Shown here: positions 17,637 to 25,567 of the stretch, piece after piece
How positions within the stretch are numbered: position 1 is the first letter of the stretch
Layout of the letters: each line of letters starts with the position of its first letter
NCBI GenBank assembly: GCA_009773645.1
Contig: WSYB01000003.1
Span: 181,371 to 245,370 of the forward strand
Length of the DNA stretch: 64,000 nt
Direction: 5' to 3'
Source: Geobacteraceae bacterium
Lineage (GTDB): Bacteria > Desulfobacterota > Desulfuromonadia > Geobacterales > Geobacteraceae
Program-made: the position numbers and the translations under genes
Notes under the pieces: model-generated
Told to the model about the DNA's origin: nothing
The model's database searches: none
The model's input: the letters and a program-made list of their open reading frames with translations, nothing else

Positions 17637-17834
17637 ATGCCGCCAAAGATACGCGAACTGATCAATCGCCTGAAAAAAGCCGGTTTTATTGACAGGGGAG
17701 GTAAGGGGAGTCACCGTAACTTTACTCATCCTGACTGCTCCATTCCGATTACTTTGTCCGGCAACCCTGGCGATGACGCCAAGCCTTATCAGGAGCGCCA
17801 AGTTCAGGCGGCCATTGAGGAGAGCAGGAAATGA
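17637..17834 (+). CDS. hicA: HicA family toxin (mRNA interferase)
   Basis: 65 residues with a double-stranded-RNA-binding-like fold. The catalytic histidine is in GGKGSHRNFTHP, preceded by IRELINRLKKAGF, and the C-terminal YQERQVQAAIEE helix is typical. HicA cleaves mRNAs and tmRNA and is neutralised by HicB. Toxin-first order and the ATGA overlap with hicB are normal for this class. The gene appears to be leaderless. Confidence 0.9.
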   Translation: MPPKIRELINRLKKAGFIDRGGKGSHRNFTHPDCSIPITLSGNPGDDAKPYQERQVQAAIEESRK

Positions 17835-18172
17835 AGACGAGTGATAAATATCTGAAGATCGTCGAGTGGTCAGAGGACGATGGATGTTATGTGGGGACCT
17901 GTCCGGGGCTCATCTATGGAGGGGTTCATGGTGATGACGAAACCAAGGTCTACCAGGAGTTGTGCCAGGTAGTGGCGGAAGCGGTAGAACTTTACGAAGC
18001 CGACAACAAGCCGTTGCCTCCTGCCACCGCCAACAGGGAATATTCGGGGCGCTTTGTCCTGCGGGTCAGCAAGGAACTGCACAGGGAGATCGCGGTCCGG
18101 GCGCTGCGTTCCGGCGAAAGCCTGAACAGCTATTGTCAGAAAATTCTGAAGAAGGCCGTAGGACAAGGGTGA
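17831..18172 (+). CDS. hicB: HicB family antitoxin
   Basis: 113 residues. The N-terminal partial RNase H-like domain (KIVEWSEDDGCYVGTCPGL) binds HicA. The C-terminal ~50 residues (GRFVLRVSKELHREIAV ... SLNSYCQKIL) form a ribbon-helix-helix DNA-binding domain for autoregulation. It starts inside the hicA stop. Confidence 0.9.
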   Translation: MKTSDKYLKIVEWSEDDGCYVGTCPGLIYGGVHGDDETKVYQELCQVVAEAVELYEADNKPLPPATANREYSGRFVLRVSKELHREIAVRALRSGESLNSYCQKILKKAVGQG

Positions 18173-18250
18173 GCAGGATATTTAACCCATCCCCGGCCAT
18201 ATTATCTGACGTGCCCAGTATCTAGTCAAACTACTTTGGTTCTTAACGTA

Positions 18251-18279
18251 TTGCCGTTATTGTATATATATGCTATTAT
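18251..18279 (+). promoter_or_regulatory. Promoter of a short structured transcript
   Basis: TTGCCG (18251-18256), exactly 17 bases, TATTAT (18274-18279, 5/6). Predicted start near 18286. It drives only the RNA element, mini-ORF and terminator that follow. Confidence 0.55.
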
Positions 18280-18450
18280 GATTATAGAAGAAGTGATATG
18301 CGGTCTTGCCTCCGCAACCACGATTGGCTATATTTTCTTTCGATCGTGTGTAGGCTTGGTTGAGGGTTGACGCCGGGTTCATCGGAGGCAAGCGGGAATC
18401 TCCAGCTTGAATGAAAGCAGGATTATCAGTTATTTTGAAAGAAGGTGGAA

Positions 18451-18507
18451 ATGAGGCAACTGGCAAACCTGTTCAACATTCAGGCGAGGAGAAATATAGA
18501 AGGATAG
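18451..18507 (+). CDS. 18-residue mini-ORF in the structured transcript
   Basis: MRQLANLFNIQARRNIEG, preceded by GAAGGTGG at good spacing. Its stop codon lies inside the left arm of the terminator. This arrangement suits a leader peptide or translation-dependent attenuator, though the peptide may be coincidental. Confidence 0.35.
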   Translation: MRQLANLFNIQARRNIEG

Positions 18508-18533
18508 GGTTCCCAAGAATCCTATCCTTTTTT
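18500..18533 (+). terminator. Terminator of the structured transcript
   Basis: A 9-bp perfect stem AAGGATAGG / CCTATCCTT with a 12-base loop and a T-run. Confidence 0.85.
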
Positions 18534-18551
18534 ATGCGGGCCGTCTCATGT

Positions 18552-18592
18552 AAGAAAAAGCCTTGTGCAAAATACACAAGGCTTTTTTCTTA
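18552..18592. terminator. Bidirectional terminator
   Basis: AAGAAAAAGCCTTGTG pairs with CACAAGGCTTTTTTCTT around a 7-base loop. A/T tracts flank both sides, so it can work in either direction. From here to 19070 I find no gene, tRNA or repeat I can support. Confidence 0.8.
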
Positions 18593-19070
18593 TTGGCGTT
18601 AAAAGGAGTCGCTTTACCCTAATCCGTCGGTGGAATGCTACAGGCTCCGGCTGCGAGTTCATTGCCAACTATGCGGCCATTCTGACCTTACACCTTCCCC
18701 TTTTTCAAGCGGTAGCTGCACGCTTACGCCTGGCGGATGGGAATAATACGTTTTCTACGTTCTCTCCAAAACGCCAATAATCGTAACTGTCCGGAACGCC
18801 GTATATCTTTCGAGCCCACTGACCTTTTTTGCATCATATCCCGAGAAAACGCTTCAGGCATTCCTCACAACTAAAGGCTTGCACACCACGTTTGAGACTC
18901 AGAAAGTTAACTCTTTAGTTATAGACAGGTTCCTCTACTTAATGTTACGAACATCCCAGAACAATTATCAAAGAACATCTTCTTCTGATATTATCTTACT
19001 CCACCTGCTATATTATGTAAAGACTCCACGGCTGATGACACCACTACCCTGAGGACGTCCAAGTTTCAAT

Positions 19071-19099
19071 TTGACACTGTCCCCGGCAGGCCTCATAAT
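19071..19099 (+). promoter_or_regulatory. Strong promoter of priA, nearly leaderless
   Basis: TTGACA (6/6), a 17-base spacer, CATAAT (5/6) ending at 19099. Predicted start about 19106, four bases before the ATG. No Shine-Dalgarno is present. Confidence 0.65.
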
Positions 19100-19109
19100 C
19101 TCATCTGCC

Positions 19110-21374
19110 ATGACTGAGTCGAAATCCCCAATAATCATCGAAGTCGCGGTGCCGCTCCCCCTCGATACCACCTTTCACTACGCGGTCCCTTGGTCGCTCG
19201 CCCCCTTTGCCGCGACCGGCGTGCGCGTGCTCGTACCGTTCGGGAAACGGAAGCTCACCGGCTATGTGATCGCCGCCGTGGCGGAGAGCGGTGAAGAGGT
19301 CAGGGAGATCATTGCCGTCCTCGATCAGGAGCCGCTCTTCACCGTCGGGGAACTGGAGTTTCTGCGCTGGAGTGCGGGGTACTACCTCCATCCCCTCGGG
19401 GAGGTGATCAAGAGCGCCCTCCCTGCCGGGATCAATATCACGAGCCGCAGCCGGACGAGGCAAAAGCCGGACGGCGCGGAGGTGGCTGAAGAGGTCCTGA
19501 CCGGCGGGAAACGTGTGAAGACCGAGCTCTTTTACCGGGCTGCCGTTCCGTTGCCGGAGGGTGGAAAGCTCCGCGATAAGCCGGCGCGGATCGTGGCGTT
19601 TCTCGGTGCAAACGGAGAAGCGCCTGCCTCGCTGCTGCGCCGGGAGTTTGGAGCCGACGCGGCGATTCTGAAGAGGCTCAACGAGAAGGGTTTTCTTGCC
19701 GCCACTGAGCGGGAAGTGTACCGCGATCCGTTCCGGGAGGAGGTGTTCCTGCGCGACACCCCGCCGGTCTTGAACTACAGCCAGGCGGAGGCCTTCCGCC
19801 AGCTCGCCGCGGCGATTAAAGGGCGTGCCTTTGCGCCGTTCCTCCTTCACGGCGTCACCGGCAGCGGCAAGACCGAGGTTTACCTGCGGGCCATCGCGAA
19901 CGTTCTCGATCAGGGGCAGACCGCCCTGGTTCTGGTGCCGGAGATCGCCCTTACCCCGCAGCTGGTGCGGCGGTTCAAGTGCCGCTTCACCTGCGGCATC
20001 GCCGTGCTCCACAGCGGACTGTCCGATGGGGAGCGGTTTGACGAATGGCGGCGCATCAGGAGAGGGGAGGTTTCGGTGGCGATCGGCGCCCGCTCCGCCA
20101 TCTTTGCCCCCCTGGAGCGGATCGGCGTCATTGTGGTGGATGAGGAGCATGATGCCTCCTACAAGCAGTCGGAAGGTTTCCGCTACAACGCTCGTGACTT
20201 GGCCCTGGTGCGGGGAAAGATGGAGAGGGCCTGCGTGATCCTCGGCTCTGCCACCCCCCTGGTGACCAGTTACCATGCAGCCCAGGCAGGCAAGCTCGGC
20301 ACTCTTCATCTGCCGTCACGGGTCCGCAATCTCCCCATGCCGACGGTTATGCTCCTGGACGCCCGGAGAAAGAAGAACGAGACGTTCCTCCCCGAGCTGG
20401 CTGCCGCCCTCGGCGAGAATCTGGCGGCCGGCGGGCAGACGCTCCTCTTCCTCAACCGGCGGGGCTTTGCCACCTTTCTCATCTGCAACGACTGCGGCCA
20501 TGTGCTCCGCTGCCCCAACTGCTCCATCACCCTCACCTATCACCAGCGCCGGGGGCGCCATTTCTGCCACTACTGCGACTTCTCCATCCCCGCCCCGTCG
20601 GTCTGCCCAGAATGCGAAAGCCCCGAAATCATCCTCCTGGGACGGGGAACGGAACGGGTTGAGGAGGAGGTGAAAGGGCTGTTTCCCGAGGCCAGGGTTA
20701 GCCGGATGGACCGGGACACCACCACCGGGAGGGGGGGGCATGCACGGGTCCTGAAGGGGGTGGAGGAGGGGAGCATCGACATCCTGGTCGGCACCCAGAT
20801 GATCGCCAAGGGGCACGACTTTCCCGGAGTGACCCTGGTGGGGGTGATCTCCGCCGACGCGACCCTAAACCTCCCCGACTTTCGCAGCGGCGAGCGAACT
20901 TTCCAACTCGTCAGCCAGGTGATGGGGCGGGCCGGACGGGGGGATGCGCCGGGGAAGGTGCTGATCCAGACGCTGGCGCCTGACCATTACGCCATAAGCA
21001 GGGCGGCAGCCCATGATTTCGAGGGGTTCTACGCGGAAGAGCTGGAATCCCGGCGTGAAGCGGGCTATCCGCCGTTTGCATACCTGGCTGCGATCACCCT
21101 TTCCGGCAATGCTGCACCGGTAGTGGAAAAGTGGGCGGAGGAAGCTGCAAAGTTGCTGCGGCTGGTTAAACGTGAACAGCGGAGCAGGGTCGAGGTACTG
21201 GGGCCGGTAACCGCACCTCTGGGGAAAATTCGCGGCCGCTTCAGGTGGCAACTGTTGCTGAAATCAGCAGGACGTACCGAGCTCCATCGCCTTTTGGCCG
21301 GATTCAGGGGTAAGTTCAAAACGCCGGCGGTGGTGAGGACGAACATCGACGTTGACCCGGTGGATATGCTTTAG
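19110..21374 (+). CDS. priA: Primosomal protein N' (replication restart helicase)
   Basis: A 754-residue 3'-5' superfamily 2 helicase that reloads the replisome at stalled forks. The N-terminal DNA-binding domain is followed by Walker A GVTGSGKTEVY and the DEEH box VVDEEHDASYKQ. The zinc-binding module of four CxxC pairs (CNDCGH, CPNC, CHYCDF, CPECES) is complete. Motifs V-VI (GTQMIAKGHDFPGV, QVMGRAGR) are intact. ATG 19110 is the only start compatible with the promoter; an upstream in-frame TTG is the -35 element itself. Confidence 0.96.
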   Translation: MTESKSPIIIEVAVPLPLDTTFHYAVPWSLAPFAATGVRVLVPFGKRKLTGYVIAAVAESGEEVREIIAVLDQEPLFTVGELEFLRWSAGYYLHPLGEVIKSALPAGINITSRSRTRQKPDGAEVAEEVLTGGKRVKTELFYRAAVPLPEGGKLRDKPARIVAFLGANGEAPASLLRREFGADAAILKRLNEKGFLAATEREVYRDPFREEVFLRDTPPVLNYSQAEAFRQLAAAIKGRAFAPFLLHGVTGSGKTEVYLRAIANVLDQGQTALVLVPEIALTPQLVRRFKCRFTCGIAVLHSGLSDGERFDEWRRIRRGEVSVAIGARSAIFAPLERIGVIVVDEEHDASYKQSEGFRYNARDLALVRGKMERACVILGSATPLVTSYHAAQAGKLGTLHLPSRVRNLPMPTVMLLDARRKKNETFLPELAAALGENLAAGGQTLLFLNRRGFATFLICNDCGHVLRCPNCSITLTYHQRRGRHFCHYCDFSIPAPSVCPECESPEIILLGRGTERVEEEVKGLFPEARVSRMDRDTTTGRGGHARVLKGVEEGSIDILVGTQMIAKGHDFPGVTLVGVISADATLNLPDFRSGERTFQLVSQVMGRAGRGDAPGKVLIQTLAPDHYAISRAAAHDFEGFYAEELESRREAGYPPFAYLAAITLSGNAAPVVEKWAEEAAKLLRLVKREQRSRVEVLGPVTAPLGKIRGRFRWQLLLKSAGRTELHRLLAGFRGKFKTPAVVRTNIDVDPVDML

Positions 21375-21420
21375 GGCCTGCCCGGTTTTTTCGCTCCGGT
21401 TGCTCCACTCCGCCGAACCC

Positions 21421-21637
21421 GCAGGCAAGCGGAAAAGCTAAATAGTTTCCATCCGGAAAGTCTGGATGAGAAACTATTGGTTTCCAGATCGGAAACGAAG
21501 ATTTTTTCGTCCTGGCAAGGAAATCAAGGGATTGCGCGGAGACGTACATCGGTACGTCGCACAAGCAAGACCGAAGATTGACACCGCCAGGGCGGAAAAA
21601 GACCGTTTCCGGATGGAAACTAAATATCGCTTGCCTG
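21421..21637. mobile_element. MITE-like element with long terminal inverted repeats
   Basis: About 217 bp without coding capacity. The ends are imperfect inverted repeats of about 38 bases (CAGGCAAGCG ... TTTCCATCCGGAAA against TTTCCGGATGGAAA ... CGCTTGCCTG). The centre has a second palindrome, GACGTACATCGGTACGTC. It occupies most of the gap between priA and the next gene. A related GACGTAC-type core occurs at 61515-61545. Confidence 0.65.
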
Positions 21638-21725
21638 TCCCATGACATTCCGGTATCTTAATTCCGTTTGTAAATTGCCACGTTAGAGGCAAACCGAGTC
21701 GACATTTCCGCAAGGAGAAAAGCGA

Positions 21726-22643
21726 GTGAGATCAATCATCATTGCCCTGACTTCCGTCCTGTTTCTGTCGGCGGCGCTGGTTCCCCGTGCCGGGGCGGAG
21801 GGGCCGGCGGACGCAGAGGCGCTCCTCAAACAGAAGGAAGAGGCGTTCCAGACCCTGCAAAAGGAGAATGCCCTGCTGCAGGAGCGGATCAATTCTCTGG
21901 AAAGCACCCCCACGATTACCAGCGACGCCCTTGCCCTCAAGAATTACCAGCGGTTGCAGGAAATCGCCAGGGACACCAAGGCACAGCGGCAGACGATGGC
22001 GGAGTTTGAGGGGTTTGTAAAATGGATGACGACCAATCTTTCCGGTTATGCAAAATATGTGGAGGCCGGGTCGGTTGCGGCCGGCTTCGCCAAAATCCTC
22101 CCCATTCCCTATGCGGGTCAGGCATCCCTGTTCACCAAGTTCGTATCCCAGGGGGTCCTGTCGCTGAACGCGTCGTCGGTTGCCATCAACAGATACCTGG
22201 GAACGTCGCAGCAGTTTATCGGCAGAGTCGAGTCGCTTGACCCCGCGCGGCCGAACACCAGGGAGACTTCCGACCTGACACGCTTCGCCGACGAGCAACT
22301 CCTGAAAGAGATGAACGAGGTTCAGGCGAAGCTTGCCGCCACCGGTGAGTTGTCCACCTCGACGCTCTCCTTCCTGGAGAGCCTCAACCACTATATAAGC
22401 AGCACCGACGAGTACTGGAACAGGACCAAATCGTTGCTGAAGAAAAGCGATGCGGATAAGAAGGAAAAGAGTTTCTTGAGCGAGAGCATCCAGAGCCTGA
22501 AGAACAGGGCGGGAAACTTCAACGGGAAACTGAAGCTCTTTAACGAAACCGCCAGAAAGGACGCGCCGCTGATAAAGACGCTCTCCGCCTATGACGAGCT
22601 GATCCGGGAGATGGAGGCAAAGGTGGCGGCGGTCAAGAAATGA
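21726..22643 (+). CDS. Exported coiled-coil protein of unknown function
   Basis: 305 residues. The signal peptide (RSIIIALTSVLFLSAALVPRAGA) is followed by a coiled coil (about 28-60, KEEAFQTLQKENALLQERI). A helical body ends in another lysine/glutamate-rich coil. The middle contains a glycine-rich, mildly hydrophobic patch (AGQASLFTKFVSQGV). I recognise no domain. The GTG start has GGAG 8 bases upstream. It lies 43 bases before an AAA ATPase on the same strand. Confidence 0.75.
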   Translation: MRSIIIALTSVLFLSAALVPRAGAEGPADAEALLKQKEEAFQTLQKENALLQERINSLESTPTITSDALALKNYQRLQEIARDTKAQRQTMAEFEGFVKWMTTNLSGYAKYVEAGSVAAGFAKILPIPYAGQASLFTKFVSQGVLSLNASSVAINRYLGTSQQFIGRVESLDPARPNTRETSDLTRFADEQLLKEMNEVQAKLAATGELSTSTLSFLESLNHYISSTDEYWNRTKSLLKKSDADKKEKSFLSESIQSLKNRAGNFNGKLKLFNETARKDAPLIKTLSAYDELIREMEAKVAAVKK

Positions 22644-22686
22644 GAAAAATTCAAAGGCGTAGATACGTGAAACTGTCGGAGGATTC

Positions 22687-23574
22687 ATGAACATGGAACC
22701 GGAGCTGATGGAACAGCTGAAGCGGGTGCTGACCTCCCTGGAGCAGCTCCTGCCGAAACCCGCGGCAAAAATCGACTGGGAGGAGTGCCATGCGGCCAAC
22801 TGGCGGCGTCACTCCTTCACGGGGTTTCTGGAGCCGATCCCGAACGTTGAAAGCATCCACCTTGACGACCTGCTCGGGATCGACAAGCAGAAGCGGACCG
22901 TGGAGGAGAACACCCGGCAGTTCCTGGCCGGCTATCCCGCCAACAACGTCCTCCTGTGGGGGACGCGCGGCACCGGCAAGTCTTCGCTGGTGCGGGCGCT
23001 GCTCCATACCTACGCCCCCCATGGGCTGAGAGTCATCCAGGTGGACAAGGACGACCTGATCCATCTTCCCGATATCGTGGACGAGGTGAAGGACCGGCCG
23101 TACAAGTTCATCATCTTTTCCGACGATGCCTCCTTCGAGGTGGGAGAGTCGAGCTACAAGATGCTGAAGAGCGCCCTCGACGGCTCCGTCTACGCCCCGC
23201 CGGAGAACGTGCTGATATACGTCACCTCCAACCGCCGGCATCTCCTCCCCGAGTACGAGACCGACAACCGGGGCGCCATGATGGTGAATAACGAAATCCA
23301 CCACGGCGAGGCGGTCGAGGAAAAGATCTCCCTCTCCGGCCGCTTCGGCATCTGGGTTGCGTTCCATCCCTTTACCCAGGACCAGTACCTGATTGTAGTG
23401 CGGCAGTGGGTGGAGAAGCTGTGCCAAAAATGTGCTGTCAAGCTGGAATGGTCAAAGGCGTTCCAGGACGAGGCCATTCTCTGGGCCCAGAAAAAAGGGG
23501 ACAGAAGCGGCCGCATAGCCTACCAGTTCGCCAGCAACTGGGTGGGGCGCAGCCTGCTGGGCGCAAAAGGGTGA
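22687..23574 (+). CDS. AAA ATPase, DUF815 family
   Basis: 295 residues. Walker A GTRGTGKSSLV (about 97-107), Walker B FIIFSDDASF, sensor-1 VLIYVTSNRRHLLPE, and an arginine-finger-like GRFGIWV. This matches the DUF815 (YjgR-unrelated) single AAA domain family, common in proteobacteria and without a settled role. The GGAGG site sits 6 bases before ATG 22687. Confidence 0.9.
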   Translation: MNMEPELMEQLKRVLTSLEQLLPKPAAKIDWEECHAANWRRHSFTGFLEPIPNVESIHLDDLLGIDKQKRTVEENTRQFLAGYPANNVLLWGTRGTGKSSLVRALLHTYAPHGLRVIQVDKDDLIHLPDIVDEVKDRPYKFIIFSDDASFEVGESSYKMLKSALDGSVYAPPENVLIYVTSNRRHLLPEYETDNRGAMMVNNEIHHGEAVEEKISLSGRFGIWVAFHPFTQDQYLIVVRQWVEKLCQKCAVKLEWSKAFQDEAILWAQKKGDRSGRIAYQFASNWVGRSLLGAKG

Positions 23575-23661
23575 TCATGTGTACAAAATAAACTCCTTTC
23601 TTTCGGTAATTGTAATTGCCGAAAAAAGCATTCAATTCAATAGACAAAGGAAAAGAAGCCC

Positions 23662-24896
23662 ATGGAAAAAGAAAAACATGACATAGAAGAAACCACCGGG
23701 GAAGAGAGCTTTGCGGAGCTGTTCGAGCGGAGCTTCAAGGACACCGGAAGGCTTTCGCCGGGAGAGAAGGTGGAGGCGCGGATCCTCAAGATCACCAATG
23801 ACTGGATTTTCCTCGATACGGGAAGAAAAGGGGAAGGGGTCCTGGATAGAAAAGAGCTCCTTGACGCGGAGGGAAACCTTACGGTTAAGGAAGGGGACAC
23901 TGTCAGCGCCTGGTTTCTGTCAGCGGACGGCAATGAAATGCGTTTTACCACCAGGGTGGGGGGAAGCGGACCGGCCGGGCAGTCCCAACTGGAAGAGGCA
24001 TGGAGAAGCGGCATCCCCGTGGAAGGCCTTGTGGAGAAAGAGGTTAAAGGGGGGTTCGAGGTGAAGATCGGCGGGCAGGTTCGCGCCTTCTGTCCCTACT
24101 CCCAGATCGCGTTGCGGCGGGTGGAAAACAGTGCCGAGCATGTGGGAAAGCCAGTGCCGAGCATGTGGGAAAGCACCTCTCCTTCCGGATCACCGAATAC
24201 GGCGAGAAGGGAAGGAACATCGTTCTCTCCCACCGGGCGGTTCTGGAAGAGGAGCAGCAGCGGCAGAAGGAGTCGCTGAAGGAAACCTTAAAGGAGGGGA
24301 TGGTCGTCAGAGGGACCGTCTCCTCGCTGCAGAAATTCGGTGCCTTTGTCAACATCGGCAGCGTCGAAGGGCTCCTCCCCATCTCCGAGATCGGCTGGGG
24401 GCGCGTTGAAGATATCCGTGACGCCCTTTCCGTCGGGCAGGAGGTCGAGGTGGTGGTCAAGAAAATCGACTGGGAGAACGACAAATACTCCTTCAGCCTG
24501 AAGGACACCCTGGCCGACCCGTGGGAAAAGATTGCCGAACAGTACCCGGAAGGGTCGTTTCACGCCGGCAAAATTGCGCGTCTCACTACCTTCGGCGCCT
24601 TCGTCACCCTGGGGGAAGGGGTGGACGGGCTCATCCATATCTCCCGGCTGGGGGCCGGAAAGCGGATCAATCACCCCCGTGAGGTGGTGAAGGAGGGGGA
24701 GACCATCGAGGTGAAGGTGGACGCGGTGGACAGGGAACAGCGGCGCCTTTCACTTTCTCCGGCCGGTGCTGCCAGGGCGGCCGAAGAAGAGGAGACCACG
24801 CTGGCGGAGTTCCGCCGTGCCGCGGCGGAAGCTCCCAAGGGGATGGGGACGCTGGGGGAGCTCCTGAAGGCGAAGCTGGAGAAGGGGAAGAAGTGA
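23662..24896 (+). pseudogene. S1 RNA-binding domain protein, frameshifted by a 23-bp tandem duplication
   Basis: The first frame (from ATG 23662) encodes two S1-like domains up to VENSAEHVGK. A 23-bp word at 24129-24151 is then repeated exactly at 24152-24174 and throws the reading out by two bases. The continuation lies in another frame (in view from GKHLSFRITEYGEKGRN) with two more S1 domains (FGAFVNIGSVEGLLPISEIG and FGAFVTLGEGVDGLIHISRL). Removing one copy restores a 403-residue RpsA-like protein. As written, translation stops at 24279 after frame-shifted residues. This may be a real slippage mutation, phase variation or an assembly error. Confidence 0.85.
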
Positions 24897-25348
24897 TGGT
24901 AAAGAGTGCGTTCATACTGCTGGCGTGTTCGCTTTTTTTAAGCGGCATGGCCCATGGGAAAGAAGACAGATGGTATAATCTTACCGAAGATGCCGATTTG
25001 ACATATTATATCGACAGAAAGTCGGTCCTGAAGACGCCGGATAACACCCATATCTTTTGGGTAAAGATCGTTTCACGGAAAAAAGAGTACCTGAAAAAGG
25101 AATATAAATTAAGCGATCTGGAATATGTCCTATTCAATTATGAAATCGATTGCGGCAGGGGTATGTATAAAACGAGAGGGACTATCTTTTTTGACAAAAA
25201 CGGCAAACAGATAGACAAACAGACTCCCACGTACGTCGATATGTCGGACGCGGAACCGATACCGCCCGAATCGGTTATGGAGCTGGCCCAGGACGCCGTC
25301 TGCCCCGATTCAGGGACGGATGACGGATTGCCGGCTGCGGAACAGTGA
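24896..25348 (+). CDS. Exported surface-adhesin E-like protein
   Basis: 150 residues with a signal peptide (MVKSAFILLACSLFLSGMAHG). The mature part (RWYNLTEDADLTYYID ... IFWVKIV) resembles the Adhesin_E/COG domain of small periplasmic proteins, with two cysteines that could pair. The ATG overlaps the stop of the S1-protein gene (TGATG), implying translational coupling. A GTG three bases earlier is an alternative start. Confidence 0.7.
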   Translation: MVKSAFILLACSLFLSGMAHGKEDRWYNLTEDADLTYYIDRKSVLKTPDNTHIFWVKIVSRKKEYLKKEYKLSDLEYVLFNYEIDCGRGMYKTRGTIFFDKNGKQIDKQTPTYVDMSDAEPIPPESVMELAQDAVCPDSGTDDGLPAAEQ

Positions 25349-25390
25349 GGAACCGGGCCTGACTCGGGAAGCGGGAAAGGCCGGGATGCG

Positions 25391-25555
25391 GGAAGCGTAA
25401 AGGCTTTTTCCCTTCCCAGATCCCGAATCCCGAATCCCGGATTTTGGAAGCGTAAAGGCTTTTCCCCTTCCCAGATCCCGAATCCCGAATCCCGGATTTT
25501 GGAAGCGCAAAGGCTTTTCCTCTTCCCGGTTCCCGGTTCACGAATCCCGGCTTTT
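25391..25555 (+). repeat. Three tandem copies of a 55-bp repeat
   Basis: Units begin at 25391, 25446 and 25501 with GGAAGCG[TC]AAAGGCTTTT and contain runs of TCCCGAATCCCG. The third is diverged and ends in the gltB ribosome site. The spacing is exact and there is no spacer diversity, so this is not CRISPR. A related array precedes the ferredoxin gene. Confidence 0.85.
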
Positions 25556-25567
25556 AAGGAGCTTTCC

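Larger units (their letters stand above)
18286..18533 (+). ncRNA. Candidate structured RNA with downstream mini-ORF and terminator
   Basis: The segment between a promoter and a terminator forms a long-range 10-bp stem, CTTGCCTCCG (18305-18314) with CGGAGGCAAG (18383-18392). It encloses a second stem CAACCA/TGGTTG and an inner CACGAT/ATCGTG hairpin. This looks like a riboswitch-type aptamer or regulatory small RNA of about 90 bases. I could not match it to GEMM, cobalamin, SAM, glycine or other classes I know. An 18-codon ORF and the terminator follow. Confidence 0.45.

Noticed and set aside
18312..18366. attC-like reading of the stem-enclosed RNA
   Set aside because: R''/R' pair (CCGCAAC/GTTGAGG) is present but arm spacing is asymmetric, and the longer 10-bp outer stem, promoter and terminator fit an RNA better.
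18600..19070. Possible gene or tRNA between the bidirectional terminator and priA
   Set aside because: Short frames only, no ribosome site or family, no cloverleaf found.
23599..23624. Hairpin TTCGGTAATT/AATTGCCGAA as a terminator
   Set aside because: No T-run on the strand of the upstream gene.
25391..25555. Possible CRISPR array
   Set aside because: The 55-bp units are directly tandem without unique spacers.
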